Notes under the pieces: generated by a model | The model's input: the letters and a program-made list of their open reading frames with translations, nothing else | What the model was told of the DNA's origin: nothing | Database searches by the model: none | Shown: positions 56,725-64,000 of the stretch, piece after piece | Layout of the letters: every line of letters starts with the position of its first letter | How positions within the stretch are numbered: position 1 is the stretch's first letter | Assembly (NCBI GenBank): GCA_964434425.1 | Contig: CAYSVH010000001.1 | Location: forward strand, 1-64,000 | From: CALMEC01 sp964434425 | GTDB taxonomy: Bacteria > Actinomycetota > Thermoleophilia > Miltoncostaeales > Miltoncostaeaceae | Direction of reading: 5' to 3' | Length of the DNA stretch: 64,000 nt | Program-made: the position numbers and the translations under genes

Positions 56725-57123
56725 TCATACGGCGGCGGGGTCCGTCCAGATGATCTCCCAGATGTGCCCGTCGAGATCCGCGTACGAGCGGCCGTACATG
56801 AAACCCAGGTCCTGCGGCTCGCGCGCCTCGGTACCGCCCGCCCCGACGGCCTGTGTCACGAGACGGTCGACGTCGTCGCGTGCTCCGACCGACAGTGCCA
56901 CGAGGACCTCGGTCGTCGCGTGGGCGTCGGCCACCTCGCGCGGGGTGAAGGTCTGGAAGAACTCACGCTTCAGGAGCATCGCGTAGAGGTTGTCGCCCAG
57001 CACCAGGCAGAGCGCGTTCTCGTCGGAGAACGTCTCGTTGAACGTGTAGCCCAGCGAGGTGAAGAACGCCCGGCTGGCATCCAGGTCGCGGATGGGGACG
57101 TTGACGAAGATCATGGTGTGCAC
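56725..57123 (-). CDS. VOC superfamily (glyoxalase-like) protein
   Basis: This 132-residue protein has two beta-alpha-beta-beta-beta modules: MIFVNVPIRDLDASRAFFTS at the start and GFMYGRSYADLDGHIWEIIW at the end. Possible metal ligands are few, so it may bind rather than turn over small molecules. Similar short VOC proteins often accompany SnoaL-domain sigma factors. Here it is about 1.6 kb from one, with PadR/HAAS between them. Confidence 0.85.
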   Translation of the reverse strand: MHTMIFVNVPIRDLDASRAFFTSLGYTFNETFSDENALCLVLGDNLYAMLLKREFFQTFTPREVADAHATTEVLVALSVGARDDVDRLVTQAVGAGGTEAREPQDLGFMYGRSYADLDGHIWEIIWTDPAAV

Positions 57124-57308
57124 GGCGCGCTCCTTCGTGGATGGTCTGCACTACTGACCGCCGCCCCCGTCCGAAGTCATCGGTGGCGGCCTTGCCCCGG
57201 GTGCGCCGTGTGGACCGCGTTCCCCGACGTGCCACAGGAGCGCCGCGGCACGAGCGGTGACGCCCTGCCGCCCCCCGGTCGGAGGTGCCGTCCGCGCCGG
57301 CGGCGGGA

Positions 57309-59057
57309 TCAGCCGGCGAGCATGAGCCGGGTCAGCTTCTCGGTGTCCCCGGACGTCCAGCCCGATGGGCGCAGGAGCGCGAGCCAGGCGGTGATGAGCT
57401 CCGGGCCGTAGTCGTGCCCGTAGCCCGGGGGCGTGTCCATGGAGGCCATCTGGTCGGTCGTGAGCTGCCAGAACGTCACCCACGGAAACCAGCCCATCCG
57501 GGGGCTGACATCGGGTGCGCGCGGCTCACGCAACCAGTCCGGCCGCTTCCAGATGAGCTCCGGCGACCACCACACGATGGGGTCCGAGCCGTGCTGGGCG
57601 ATCGCGATCCGGGGCCGGCTCAGCGTGCCGTCGGGATCCATCAGGTCGTCGGACCGGCCGAAGAACCGCACGTCCCTGCCGTCCCCGACCGCGGGGAGGA
57701 CCTGCGGACTGCCGGGCCTCCTCCGGGCCACGATCTCCCTCCAAAGAGGGGTGCTGTGGGGCGGGCCGATGAAGAGTGCGGCGTCGACCCGGGTCTCGAG
57801 GTCGTCCAGGCCGTCGAAGGCGGACATCGTCGCGAATGCGCCCAGGCTTGTCCCGAACACGACGAACCTGGGGCGGGTCGCCGCGGGGAGGGACGACCAG
57901 TACGCGTGCACCGCGTCCACGATGGCGCGGCCGCTCTCCTCCGACACGCTGCGGTCGGCCAGGAACGAGACCCAGCTCGGGAAGTACGAGTACTGCATCG
58001 CGGCGATGGCGGTGTCGCCGCCGTTGACGTACTCCAGCGGGACCGTCGACGACGGCGGGATCCATCCTCGGCCGGTCGTGCCCGCCACGGCGATCACGGC
58101 GCGCCGGTCGGCGTTCGTCCGCCGGAGCTCGGCCACGACGAGGTCGGCCTGTTCCCGCGGCGAGGACGCGGACTCCCGGCCCACGTACACGCGGATGGGC
58201 TCGATCGCCGGCCGGCCGGTCAGCGCCGTGATGTCGTCTGCGGACGGTCCTCCGGCGACGAAGGTGCGACCGTCGCGTCCGAGTGTGTCCCACGCGACCA
58301 GTGACGCCGCGCTGCCGGACCGGTTCGGCGATCGTGGCCGCGTGACGTCGGGGTCGGTGAGCTCGTCGGCCGCGGCGAACGACGCCTCGACCGCCCGCCG
58401 GGCCCCGGCCGTGACGACGTCCATCGCGACGCCGACGACGAGCGCGGTCACGACGAGGGCGGCGATGGCCCCCGACAGTGGTGGCGGAAGCACACGCCGG
58501 ATCAGCCGGTCCAGCACGTGCCAGAGCCGCCTCACGCCGCGCGCCGCCGCGTGCAGGGCCATGGCGATCGCGACCGCGAGGGCGAGCACGCGGATGTAGT
58601 GGTGCCGGTGGCCGTCGTCGATGCCGACGGCCTCGCGGATCTCGGCCTGCCATCCCGAACTCAGCCAGAGACTGATCAGGACGGCCGCGGCCGACAGCCC
58701 TCCCAGCACCCGCCACGTCCAGATCCGTATGTGCTCCGGCGGGGAGGGCACACGCATCAGGCGCAGGAGCCAGGCGACTGCCACGCCGATCCCGTACCCG
58801 CCCGCCAACCCGATGCCGGAAACCAGTGCCTGCACCGCCCAGTGACGGGGGAGCAGCGACGGCGCCAGCGACTGGAGGAAGAACAGCACCCCGACGAAGA
58901 GCCCGATGCGGTTCAGGCCGGCGACGTATCGGGCCGTCGCGGCGCTGATGCGTCCACCGAGGCGGAGGGGCAGGGTCCGCCGACGTGCGCCCGCCGTGGC
59001 GGGCGGCGCCGGACGGGCCGTTGCACTCCTGGCGTCCTTCACCACAACGATCGACAC
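57309..59057 (-). CDS. Membrane-anchored alpha/beta hydrolase (Abhydrolase_9 type)
   Basis: This 582-residue protein has an N-terminal membrane region with about five hydrophobic segments (50-250) and a C-terminal alpha/beta hydrolase domain. The nucleophile elbow is FGTSLGAFATMSAFDG. RFFGRSDDLMDPDG and AIAQHGSDPIVWWSPEL are conserved, and the latter supplies a candidate catalytic His. Relatives occur mainly in actinobacteria and have no agreed substrate. Localised to the membrane by its N terminus, with the active domain presumably on one face. Confidence 0.82.
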   Translation of the reverse strand: MSIVVVKDARSATARPAPPATAGARRRTLPLRLGGRISAATARYVAGLNRIGLFVGVLFFLQSLAPSLLPRHWAVQALVSGIGLAGGYGIGVAVAWLLRLMRVPSPPEHIRIWTWRVLGGLSAAAVLISLWLSSGWQAEIREAVGIDDGHRHHYIRVLALAVAIAMALHAAARGVRRLWHVLDRLIRRVLPPPLSGAIAALVVTALVVGVAMDVVTAGARRAVEASFAAADELTDPDVTRPRSPNRSGSAASLVAWDTLGRDGRTFVAGGPSADDITALTGRPAIEPIRVYVGRESASSPREQADLVVAELRRTNADRRAVIAVAGTTGRGWIPPSSTVPLEYVNGGDTAIAAMQYSYFPSWVSFLADRSVSEESGRAIVDAVHAYWSSLPAATRPRFVVFGTSLGAFATMSAFDGLDDLETRVDAALFIGPPHSTPLWREIVARRRPGSPQVLPAVGDGRDVRFFGRSDDLMDPDGTLSRPRIAIAQHGSDPIVWWSPELIWKRPDWLREPRAPDVSPRMGWFPWVTFWQLTTDQMASMDTPPGYGHDYGPELITAWLALLRPSGWTSGDTEKLTRLMLAG

Positions 59058-59078
59058 TAGATGGTCGAGTCCACGGGA

Positions 59079-59202
59079 TCGCGGATGTGGGGTGCGTCAC
59101 CGGGGGCGTGGGGCGCCGCCGGGCGCCGAGAGACATGCTGGTGGCCTTTCTGAGGTGTCCGGTGGTGCATCCACGTCGCCGGGGGCGTGCACCACGCCGT
59201 GA
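59079..59202 (+). repeat. Dispersed intergenic repeat family 2, copy B
   Basis: This is a diverged copy of the 25085-25214 and 60860-61017 repeats, keeping GGGGTGCGTCACCGG, GGCGCCGAGAG and AGGTGTCCGGTGGTGCATCC. It is bracketed by a perfect 31-bp direct repeat (59064-59094 and 59227-59257). The whole stretch fills the 237-bp gap between the alpha/beta hydrolase start and the exporter stop. Confidence 0.6.
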
Positions 59203-59294
59203 GAACGTGGACGAGGCCATCCGGATGTCGAGTCCACGGGATCGCGGATGTGGGGTGACGCCGGTCACCCGGCTTCATCGCCGTATCGGCGACG

Positions 59295-60830
59295 TCAGCG
59301 GGAGGGGCCCGTGCGGGGCGAGGTGTGGGCTCCCGCGGGTTCCGGTGCTTCCTGTGCCATTCGCCGGGCGCGGCGCTCGACGCGCACCAGGACGACGGCG
59401 GGAATCAGCGCGATGACGGTGAAGGCCACCACCCACCAGTGCGTCGAGGCGTAGGCGTCGGCCATGCGTTCGCGGACCGGCAGGGGCAGCACCACGTCGG
59501 CCGCCGGGGGAGCCGCGTGGTCGCTCCCCAGCCTGCCCGCCAGGATGACGGCGAGGATCGCGCTGCCGATCGATCCGCCCACCCGTTGCACCACGTTGAA
59601 CTGGGACGTGGCGTCCGGGATCTCGTCGCGTCTCAGGGTGGCGTACGCGGCGGCGAACGCGGGCATCATGGATCCGCTCACACCGACGCCGCGGAAGAAC
59701 AGGCCGGCCATGATGAGCCACTGCGGGGTGGTCGCCGTCAGGAACGTGAACGGCACCGTCGAGAGTGTCAGGATGACGAGACCCGTGACGGCGACGGGGC
59801 CGCCGCCGATGCGATCCGTGATCCGGCCGGCGATCGGCGCGGTGATGGCGGCGCCGAGGCCCATCGGCGCGAGGATCAGGCCGGTGGTGAGCGCGTCGTG
59901 CATACGCGGACCCTGCTCGTACAGGGGCATGAGGATCATTCCGCCGAAGAGCACGGCGCCGAGCGCGAAGGCCGTGATCGACGCGGCGGCGAAGGCGCGA
60001 TTGCCGAAGAGCCGGACGTTGATCAGCGGGCGGGGGCGCCGCAATGCGTAGAGCACATAGACCGTGGTCAGCAGGATGCCCGCGACGAGGGGGATCCAGG
60101 CGCGCGGCGCCGTGATGGTCCCTCCGATGCCCGTCTCGGCCAGCCCGAAGGTGATCAGGGGGATGCCGACCGCCATGAGGACGAGACCGACCATGTCGAG
60201 CGGCCACACCACGCGGTCCCGTGCGGCGTCGCTGGTGAGGAGGCGGACCGCCAGCACCACCCCGATCGCGCCGACGGGGACGTTGATGAAGAAGACCCAC
60301 TCCCACCCGGCCGTCTGGACGAGCAGGCCGCCGAGGACCGGTCCGACGACGGGTGCGATCAGCATGGGGATCGCGACCAGGCTCATCACGCGGCCCATGC
60401 GTCTCGGCCCCGCCGCCTGGGCCAGCATCGCCTGGCCGACCGGCATGAGAAGGCCTCCACCGGCACCCTGGAGGATGCGGAACCCGACCAGGGACTCGAG
60501 GCTCCAGGCGAGCCCGCACAGGGCGCTCGCGGCCGTGAACAGCGTCAGGGCGAAGATGAACACGCGCTTGGGTCCGACCCGGGTCGCGATCCAGCCGGAG
60601 AGCGGGATCACCGCGGCCATGGCCAGCATGTATCCGGTCACCACCCACTGGATGTGCGCGAAGTCCGTGCCGAGGTCGAGCGTGAGCCGGTCGAGGGCGA
60701 CGTTCACGATCGTGGTGTCGAGGATCGACATGAACGCGCCGACGAGGACGACCATCGCCACGCGGATCACGTCGGGGCCGAGCCTCAGTGTGGTCGGATC
60801 GGGCGGAATATTCGGATCCGAAGTGTTCAC
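59295..60830 (-). CDS. Drug exporter of the MFS DHA2 family (14 TM)
   Basis: This 511-residue EmrB/QacA-type proton antiporter begins the transporter proper with VVLVGAFMSILDTTIVNVAL. It carries WVVTGYMLAMAAVIPLSGW and RILQGAGGGLLMPVGQAML, with about 14 hydrophobic segments. The open frame continues upstream, but GTG 60830 is preferred because the upstream frame lies in repeat DNA without protein-like sequence. Substrates are unknown and no dedicated regulator is adjacent. Confidence 0.88.
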   Translation of the reverse strand: MNTSDPNIPPDPTTLRLGPDVIRVAMVVLVGAFMSILDTTIVNVALDRLTLDLGTDFAHIQWVVTGYMLAMAAVIPLSGWIATRVGPKRVFIFALTLFTAASALCGLAWSLESLVGFRILQGAGGGLLMPVGQAMLAQAAGPRRMGRVMSLVAIPMLIAPVVGPVLGGLLVQTAGWEWVFFINVPVGAIGVVLAVRLLTSDAARDRVVWPLDMVGLVLMAVGIPLITFGLAETGIGGTITAPRAWIPLVAGILLTTVYVLYALRRPRPLINVRLFGNRAFAAASITAFALGAVLFGGMILMPLYEQGPRMHDALTTGLILAPMGLGAAITAPIAGRITDRIGGGPVAVTGLVILTLSTVPFTFLTATTPQWLIMAGLFFRGVGVSGSMMPAFAAAYATLRRDEIPDATSQFNVVQRVGGSIGSAILAVILAGRLGSDHAAPPAADVVLPLPVRERMADAYASTHWWVVAFTVIALIPAVVLVRVERRARRMAQEAPEPAGAHTSPRTGPSR

Positions 60831-61272
60831 GGAGGCGACGCTAGACGATCGGTGTCGCGGTGGCGTGGGTGTGGGGTGCGTCACCGGTGGCTGGCCTGGG
60901 GTGGGCGGGTGGATCCGTTGTGCGGGGCGTCGCCGGACGCCGACGGTCAGGGTGGTGTCCTTTCCGAGGTGTCCGGTGGCGCATCCGCGCCACCGGGGGC
61001 ACACGCCACGCCGCGAGGTCCGTGCAAAAAAAATCGAGCACCGATGGACATGCGCACGGCCCGGTCCGGTCCGCCCGTGGCAGCGCGGCGCCGTGCCCTC
61101 ATCCGTCGAAGGGCGTCGCTTCGGAGGCGCGTCGGCGAACGACGGGCCGAACCCTCCCGCGTCGTCCGTCCCCGCGGTCGCGATAGGCTGCGGGCCGCGA
61201 CTGGCACAAGCCTGTGGCGTCCACGTGTTCCAGCCCAGGCTGATCGTCGGCTCCGAGGAGAAGACACACCCA
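60831..61272. other. Divergent intergenic region exporter / desaturase
   Basis: Left of 61018 the region is repeat family 2, copy C. An eight-A run follows at about 61026. From there to the desaturase start no gene or clear promoter was recognised, apart from a GAGGAG ribosome binding site just before 61273. Confidence 0.5.
60860..61017 (+). repeat. Dispersed intergenic repeat family 2, copy C
   Basis: About 158 bp match copy A (25085-25214) closely in opposite orientation. Shared words include GGGGTGCGTCACCGGT, CGTCGCCGGACGCCGA, GGTGGTGTCCTTTCCG and the hairpin GGTGGCGC-ATCC-GCGCCACC, which is perfect here. Copy C has an extra stretch of about 25 bp near 60895-60920 relative to copy A. Confidence 0.7.
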
Positions 61273-62370
61273 ATGCCAGTCCCCACCCGGCCCGCCGTCG
61301 CGGGCGCCGAATCGGCCGCGATCACTTTCCCGACGCATGTGCGTGCGTACGCCGAGCTTGCGCACACGGTCCGCGAGACGGGTCTCCTCGCACGTGCGCA
61401 GCGGTTCTACCTGTTCGTCGGGATCGCCCAGGTCCTCGTGCTCGCCGCCATCATCGCGGGTTTCGTCCTCCTCGGCGACAGCTGGTTCCAGCTGCTCATC
61501 GCCGCGGCGCTGGGGGTCTTCTTCGCCCAGGTGGCCCTGGTCGCGCACGAGGCCGCCCACCGGCAGATCTTCGCGGGAAAGCGGGCGAACACCGTGCTCG
61601 CCCGGATCGCCGGGAACGGGGTCTGCGGCATCAGCTACTCGTGGTGGAACACGAAGCACACGGGTCACCACAGCAACCCCAACGAGATCGGCAAGGACCC
61701 GGACATCCAGTCGAACGTCGTCGCGTTCACGCCCGAGGATGCCGTGCGGTCGAAGGGCCTCTTCCGGTTCATCATCAAACGGCAGGGCTGGTTCCTCTTC
61801 CCGCTTCTGTGTCTCGAAGGACTCAACCTCCATGCGCAGAGCGTGCGGCACGTGCTGTCGCCGCGGAGGACGGTCGAGCGGCGGGGCACCGAAATCGTCC
61901 TCCTCTTCGCGCGGTTCGCGGCCGTGATCGTCCCGGTGTTCCTCCTGCTGCCCCTCGGGATGGCATTCGCGTTCCTGGGTGTCCAGATCGCGGTGTTCGG
62001 CCTCTACATGGGCGGGGTCTTCGCTCCCAACCACAAGGGGATGGTGATCTTCGAGGAGGGCACCCCGATCGACTTCTTCTCGCGGCAGGTCCGGTCGTCG
62101 CGAAACATCCGCGGCGGATGGTGGATGACCGCGTTCATGGGCGGGCTCAACTACCAGATCGAGCACCACCTCTTTCCCGGAATGCCGCGTCCGCATCTCG
62201 CCCGCGTCCGCCCGCTCGTCCAGGAACACTGCCGTCGGTTCGACGTGCCCTACACCGAGGTCGGTCTGATGCGCTCCTACGCGATCACGGTCGCCTACCT
62301 CAACCGGGTGGGCCTGGCGGCGCGTGACCCGTGGGAGTGTCCGCTCACGGCGCAGCGCTTCCGCGGCTGA
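61273..62370 (+). CDS. Membrane fatty acid desaturase
   Basis: This 365-residue di-iron acyl desaturase introduces a double bond into membrane acyl chains. The three histidine boxes are HEAAH (92-96), HTGHH (129-133) and QIEHHLFP (near 296-303). Four or so hydrophobic segments lie between them. The QxxHH third box is typical of front-end or acyl-lipid desaturases. GAGGAG lies about 12 nt before ATG 61273. Regiospecificity cannot be predicted from sequence alone. Confidence 0.92.
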   Translation: MPVPTRPAVAGAESAAITFPTHVRAYAELAHTVRETGLLARAQRFYLFVGIAQVLVLAAIIAGFVLLGDSWFQLLIAAALGVFFAQVALVAHEAAHRQIFAGKRANTVLARIAGNGVCGISYSWWNTKHTGHHSNPNEIGKDPDIQSNVVAFTPEDAVRSKGLFRFIIKRQGWFLFPLLCLEGLNLHAQSVRHVLSPRRTVERRGTEIVLLFARFAAVIVPVFLLLPLGMAFAFLGVQIAVFGLYMGGVFAPNHKGMVIFEEGTPIDFFSRQVRSSRNIRGGWWMTAFMGGLNYQIEHHLFPGMPRPHLARVRPLVQEHCRRFDVPYTEVGLMRSYAITVAYLNRVGLAARDPWECPLTAQRFRG

Positions 62371-62470
62371 CGCTCGGTCGCGTCGTTCCTGCCGGCGCGG
62401 TGACGTCGCCGGGGCGGCCGATCACGGGGTCCTGTGCGTCCGAGGGACGCTCGCGCATCCCAACGGGGCA

Positions 62471-63112
62471 CTACGGCCAGACGTCCGTGTCGGGGCGCAG
62501 ATCGAGGCGGCCGCCGTTCACGCAGTCGGGCGTCCGGTACTCGTCGGGCATGTTCGGGTAGACGGTGTCCCAGTAGAACTCGACGAGCTGCTGCGCTTGC
62601 ATGGGGGTCGCTCCCAGGTCCTGCGCCACCTGCGCGGCGTGCTGCATCGCGTAGCACTCGGTGACCGACTCGCTCATCTCCCCCCGCAGATGGATGGCTT
62701 CGTGCGCGATCACATGTACGCCGAGCGCATTGGCCATGGTGATCCGGCGCTTGCCGCTCACGTACTCCTTGGCCCAGTTGCACGCGTCGCGCTTGATGTC
62801 GGTCTTGTCGGCGGGGACGCCGTCCTCGTCGAACCACACGGAACCCAGCTCGTTCCCGATGTCCACCATGTTGCCGAGGATTCCCTGACAGCGCACCGCG
62901 ACATCACGCTTCGCGATCTTCGACGCGGCCCGGCTGAAGACCATCTCGGCCTTCTGTGCACGGTACTCGGCCATGCCGCCCGCCACCAGGACGAACGCGA
63001 GCACCGCCATCACGAACGGGCGGCGTTCGTCGCGTCGTATCTGCAGGACCAGGAAGCCGCCGAAGGCTCCCGCCGCGAGCATGAGGAGAAGAAGGCGCAG
63101 CGACAGGTGCAT
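62471..63112 (-). CDS. Membrane-anchored HExxH protein, putative zinc metalloprotein
   Basis: I recognise no named family. The 213-residue protein has two N-terminal hydrophobic segments (LSLRLLLLMLAAGAFGGFLVL and FVMAVLAFVLVAGGMA). A soluble domain follows with VIAHEAIHLRGEMSESVTEC, an HEAIH zinc-type motif with a Glu/Thr-Glu a turn or two later, as in gluzincin-like folds. Three or four cysteines outside the motif could form disulfides. ATG 63112 follows GGTGG. It is divergent from dnaK. Confidence 0.7.
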   Translation of the reverse strand: MHLSLRLLLLMLAAGAFGGFLVLQIRRDERRPFVMAVLAFVLVAGGMAEYRAQKAEMVFSRAASKIAKRDVAVRCQGILGNMVDIGNELGSVWFDEDGVPADKTDIKRDACNWAKEYVSGKRRITMANALGVHVIAHEAIHLRGEMSESVTECYAMQHAAQVAQDLGATPMQAQQLVEFYWDTVYPNMPDEYRTPDCVNGGRLDLRPDTDVWP

Positions 63113-63190
63113 TGATCCACCATCGGCGCAGGGCCCCGGGGACTCAAGGTGACGGGCGCTCGACGACAACGAACCCGTAACCTTCCGCAC

Positions 63191-63219
63191 TTGACATGAG
63201 TCAGCTTATGTCAGATCAT
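63191..63219 (+). promoter_or_regulatory. dnaK promoter with inverted repeat
   Basis: TTGACA (63191-63196) and GATCAT (63214-63219) are spaced 17 bp, a plausible -35/-10 pair. A perfect inverted repeat TGACAT-N10-ATGTCA (63192-63213) overlaps it and could be a repressor site. It does not match the HspR HAIR consensus (CTTGAGT-N7-ACTCAAG) or CIRCE. Confidence 0.5.
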
Positions 63220-63284
63220 GCAGCAACGGTTCATTCGCGATCAGCAGGTGGCTTCGGCCACGACTCAGGAGGCGCAGCAGACAT

Positions 63285-64000
63285 ATGGGAAAGACCATCG
63301 GAATCGACCTCGGGACCACCAACTCGTGCGTCGCGATCCTGACGGGTGGCGAGCCGGAGGTGCTCCCGAACGCGGAGGGCGGTCGCACCACACCGTCGGT
63401 GGTCGCCTTCAGCAAGGCGGGTGAGCGCCTGGTCGGCGCCGTCGCCAAGCGACAGGCCGTCACCAACCCCGAGAACACGATCTTCAGCATCAAGCGGTTC
63501 ATGGGCCGCAAGTACGCCGAGGTGGACGAGGAGATGACGATCGTGCCGTACGAGGTCGTCCGCGGCCCCAACGGCGACGTGCGCGTGAAGGCGGACGGCA
63601 AGGAGTACTCCCCACCCGAGATCAGCGCGATGATCCTTCAGAAGCTGAAGGCCGACGCGGAGGCGTTCCTCGGTGAGCCCGTCACCGACGCCGTCATCAC
63701 CATCCCGGCCTACTTCAACGACGCCCAGCGTCAGGCCACCCGCGACGCCGGCAAGATCGCCGGCCTCGACGTCAAGCGCATCATCCCCGAGCCCACGGCC
63801 GCGGCCCTCGCGTACGGCCTGGAGAAGGACACCGACCAGACGATCCTCGTGTTCGACCTGGGTGGTGGGACCTTCGACGTCTCGGTGCTCGAGATCGCCG
63901 ACGGCGTCTTCGAGGTGAAGGCCACCTCCGGTGACAACCACCTCGGTGGCGACAACTTCGACAAGGCCGTCGTCGACTGGATGGTCGCCGAGTTCAAGAA
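63285..64000 (+). CDS. dnaK: Chaperone DnaK (Hsp70), 5' part
   Basis: Only the first 238 or so codons lie in the window. The ATPase domain is plain: TIGIDLGTTNSCVAIL (phosphate loop 1), VITIPAYFNDAQRQATRDAG, RIIPEPTAAALAYG and VFDLGGGTFDVSVLEI. DnaK refolds proteins with DnaJ and GrpE, whose genes often follow. AGGAGG lies about 12 nt before the ATG. Confidence 0.97.
   Translation, partial: MGKTIGIDLGTTNSCVAILTGGEPEVLPNAEGGRTTPSVVAFSKAGERLVGAVAKRQAVTNPENTIFSIKRFMGRKYAEVDEEMTIVPYEVVRGPNGDVRVKADGKEYSPPEISAMILQKLKADAEAFLGEPVTDAVITIPAYFNDAQRQATRDAGKIAGLDVKRIIPEPTAAALAYGLEKDTDQTILVFDLGGGTFDVSVLEIADGVFEVKATSGDNHLGGDNFDKAVVDWMVAEFK

Noticed and set aside
61020..61045. Eight-A run as a minus-strand terminator
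   Set aside because: No stable stem precedes it and no gene is transcribed leftward into it.
59325..62327. A 1000-codon plus-strand open frame
   Set aside because: It is antisense to the exporter gene and then out of frame through the desaturase. Long frames without stops are expected in such GC-rich DNA.
63191..63219. HAIR or CIRCE heat-shock operator at dnaK
   Set aside because: The inverted repeat TGACAT-N10-ATGTCA matches neither consensus.

Overview
The window is very GC-rich DNA with dense, translationally coupled operons and frequent GTG starts. The gene content (GlgE alpha-glucan pathway, inositol-3-phosphate synthase plus CDP-alcohol phosphatidyltransferase plus a PimA-like glycosyltransferase, a SigG-like ECF sigma factor, MoaD-MoaE fusion, many leaderless promoters) points to an actinobacterium. 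A deep-branching soil lineage such as Thermoleophilia/Solirubrobacterales is my guess, not something the sequence proves. No tRNA, rRNA or CRISPR array was seen. The right edge cuts through dnaK.

Layout. 0.3-5 kb: NAD(P)HX repair, alanine racemase, a CCA-adding-type nucleotidyltransferase and a cobalamin adenosyltransferase (+). 5.2-14.6 kb: one minus-strand operon glgE-treS-mak-glgB-glgX, turning trehalose into maltose-1-phosphate and then branched alpha-glucan. 15-20.6 kb: a damaged DUF805 gene, lgt, a Fur/Zur-type repressor, and a zinc ABC system with two different permeases and a Zur-box-like operator. 20.6-21.7 kb: a RAYT (REP-associated tyrosine transposase) with a palindrome pair just upstream. 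21.7-37.9 kb: a molybdenum/nitrate island holding mobA, moaA, moaD-E fusion, moaC, moaB, moeA, modCB, a ModE-like regulator, modA, narKGHJI and an NsrR/Rrf2-type regulator. 38-41 kb: three membrane proteins ending in zinc ribbons. 41.5-46.7 kb: two NlpC/P60 hydrolases, an M23 peptidase and an RNA uracil methyltransferase, bracketed by inverted copies of a 160-bp repeat. 46.9-54 kb: a degenerate uracil-DNA-glycosylase-like protein, a glycosyltransferase fused to a decayed PHP domain, a PI-synthase-like enzyme, an FAH-family hydrolase, an acidic orphan and inositol-3-phosphate synthase. 54-64 kb: SigG-like sigma factor, PadR/HAAS pair, VOC protein, membrane alpha/beta hydrolase, DHA2-type exporter, fatty acid desaturase, a membrane-anchored HExxH protein, and dnaK.

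The most interesting non-gene signal is a bipartite palindromic repeat found four times (48-165, 5066-5192, 21543-21680, 52319-52453). Each copy is two palindromes sharing a TGCCTGGCA-type centre, 96-101 bp apart centre to centre, with a GCAGG word fixed 47-48 bp before the second centre. One copy sits directly upstream of the RAYT gene, the likely mobiliser. Two further intergenic repeat families are described. A recurring promoter pattern (a TANNNT hexamer 6-8 nt before the start codon) indicates widespread leaderless transcription and helped choose several starts.
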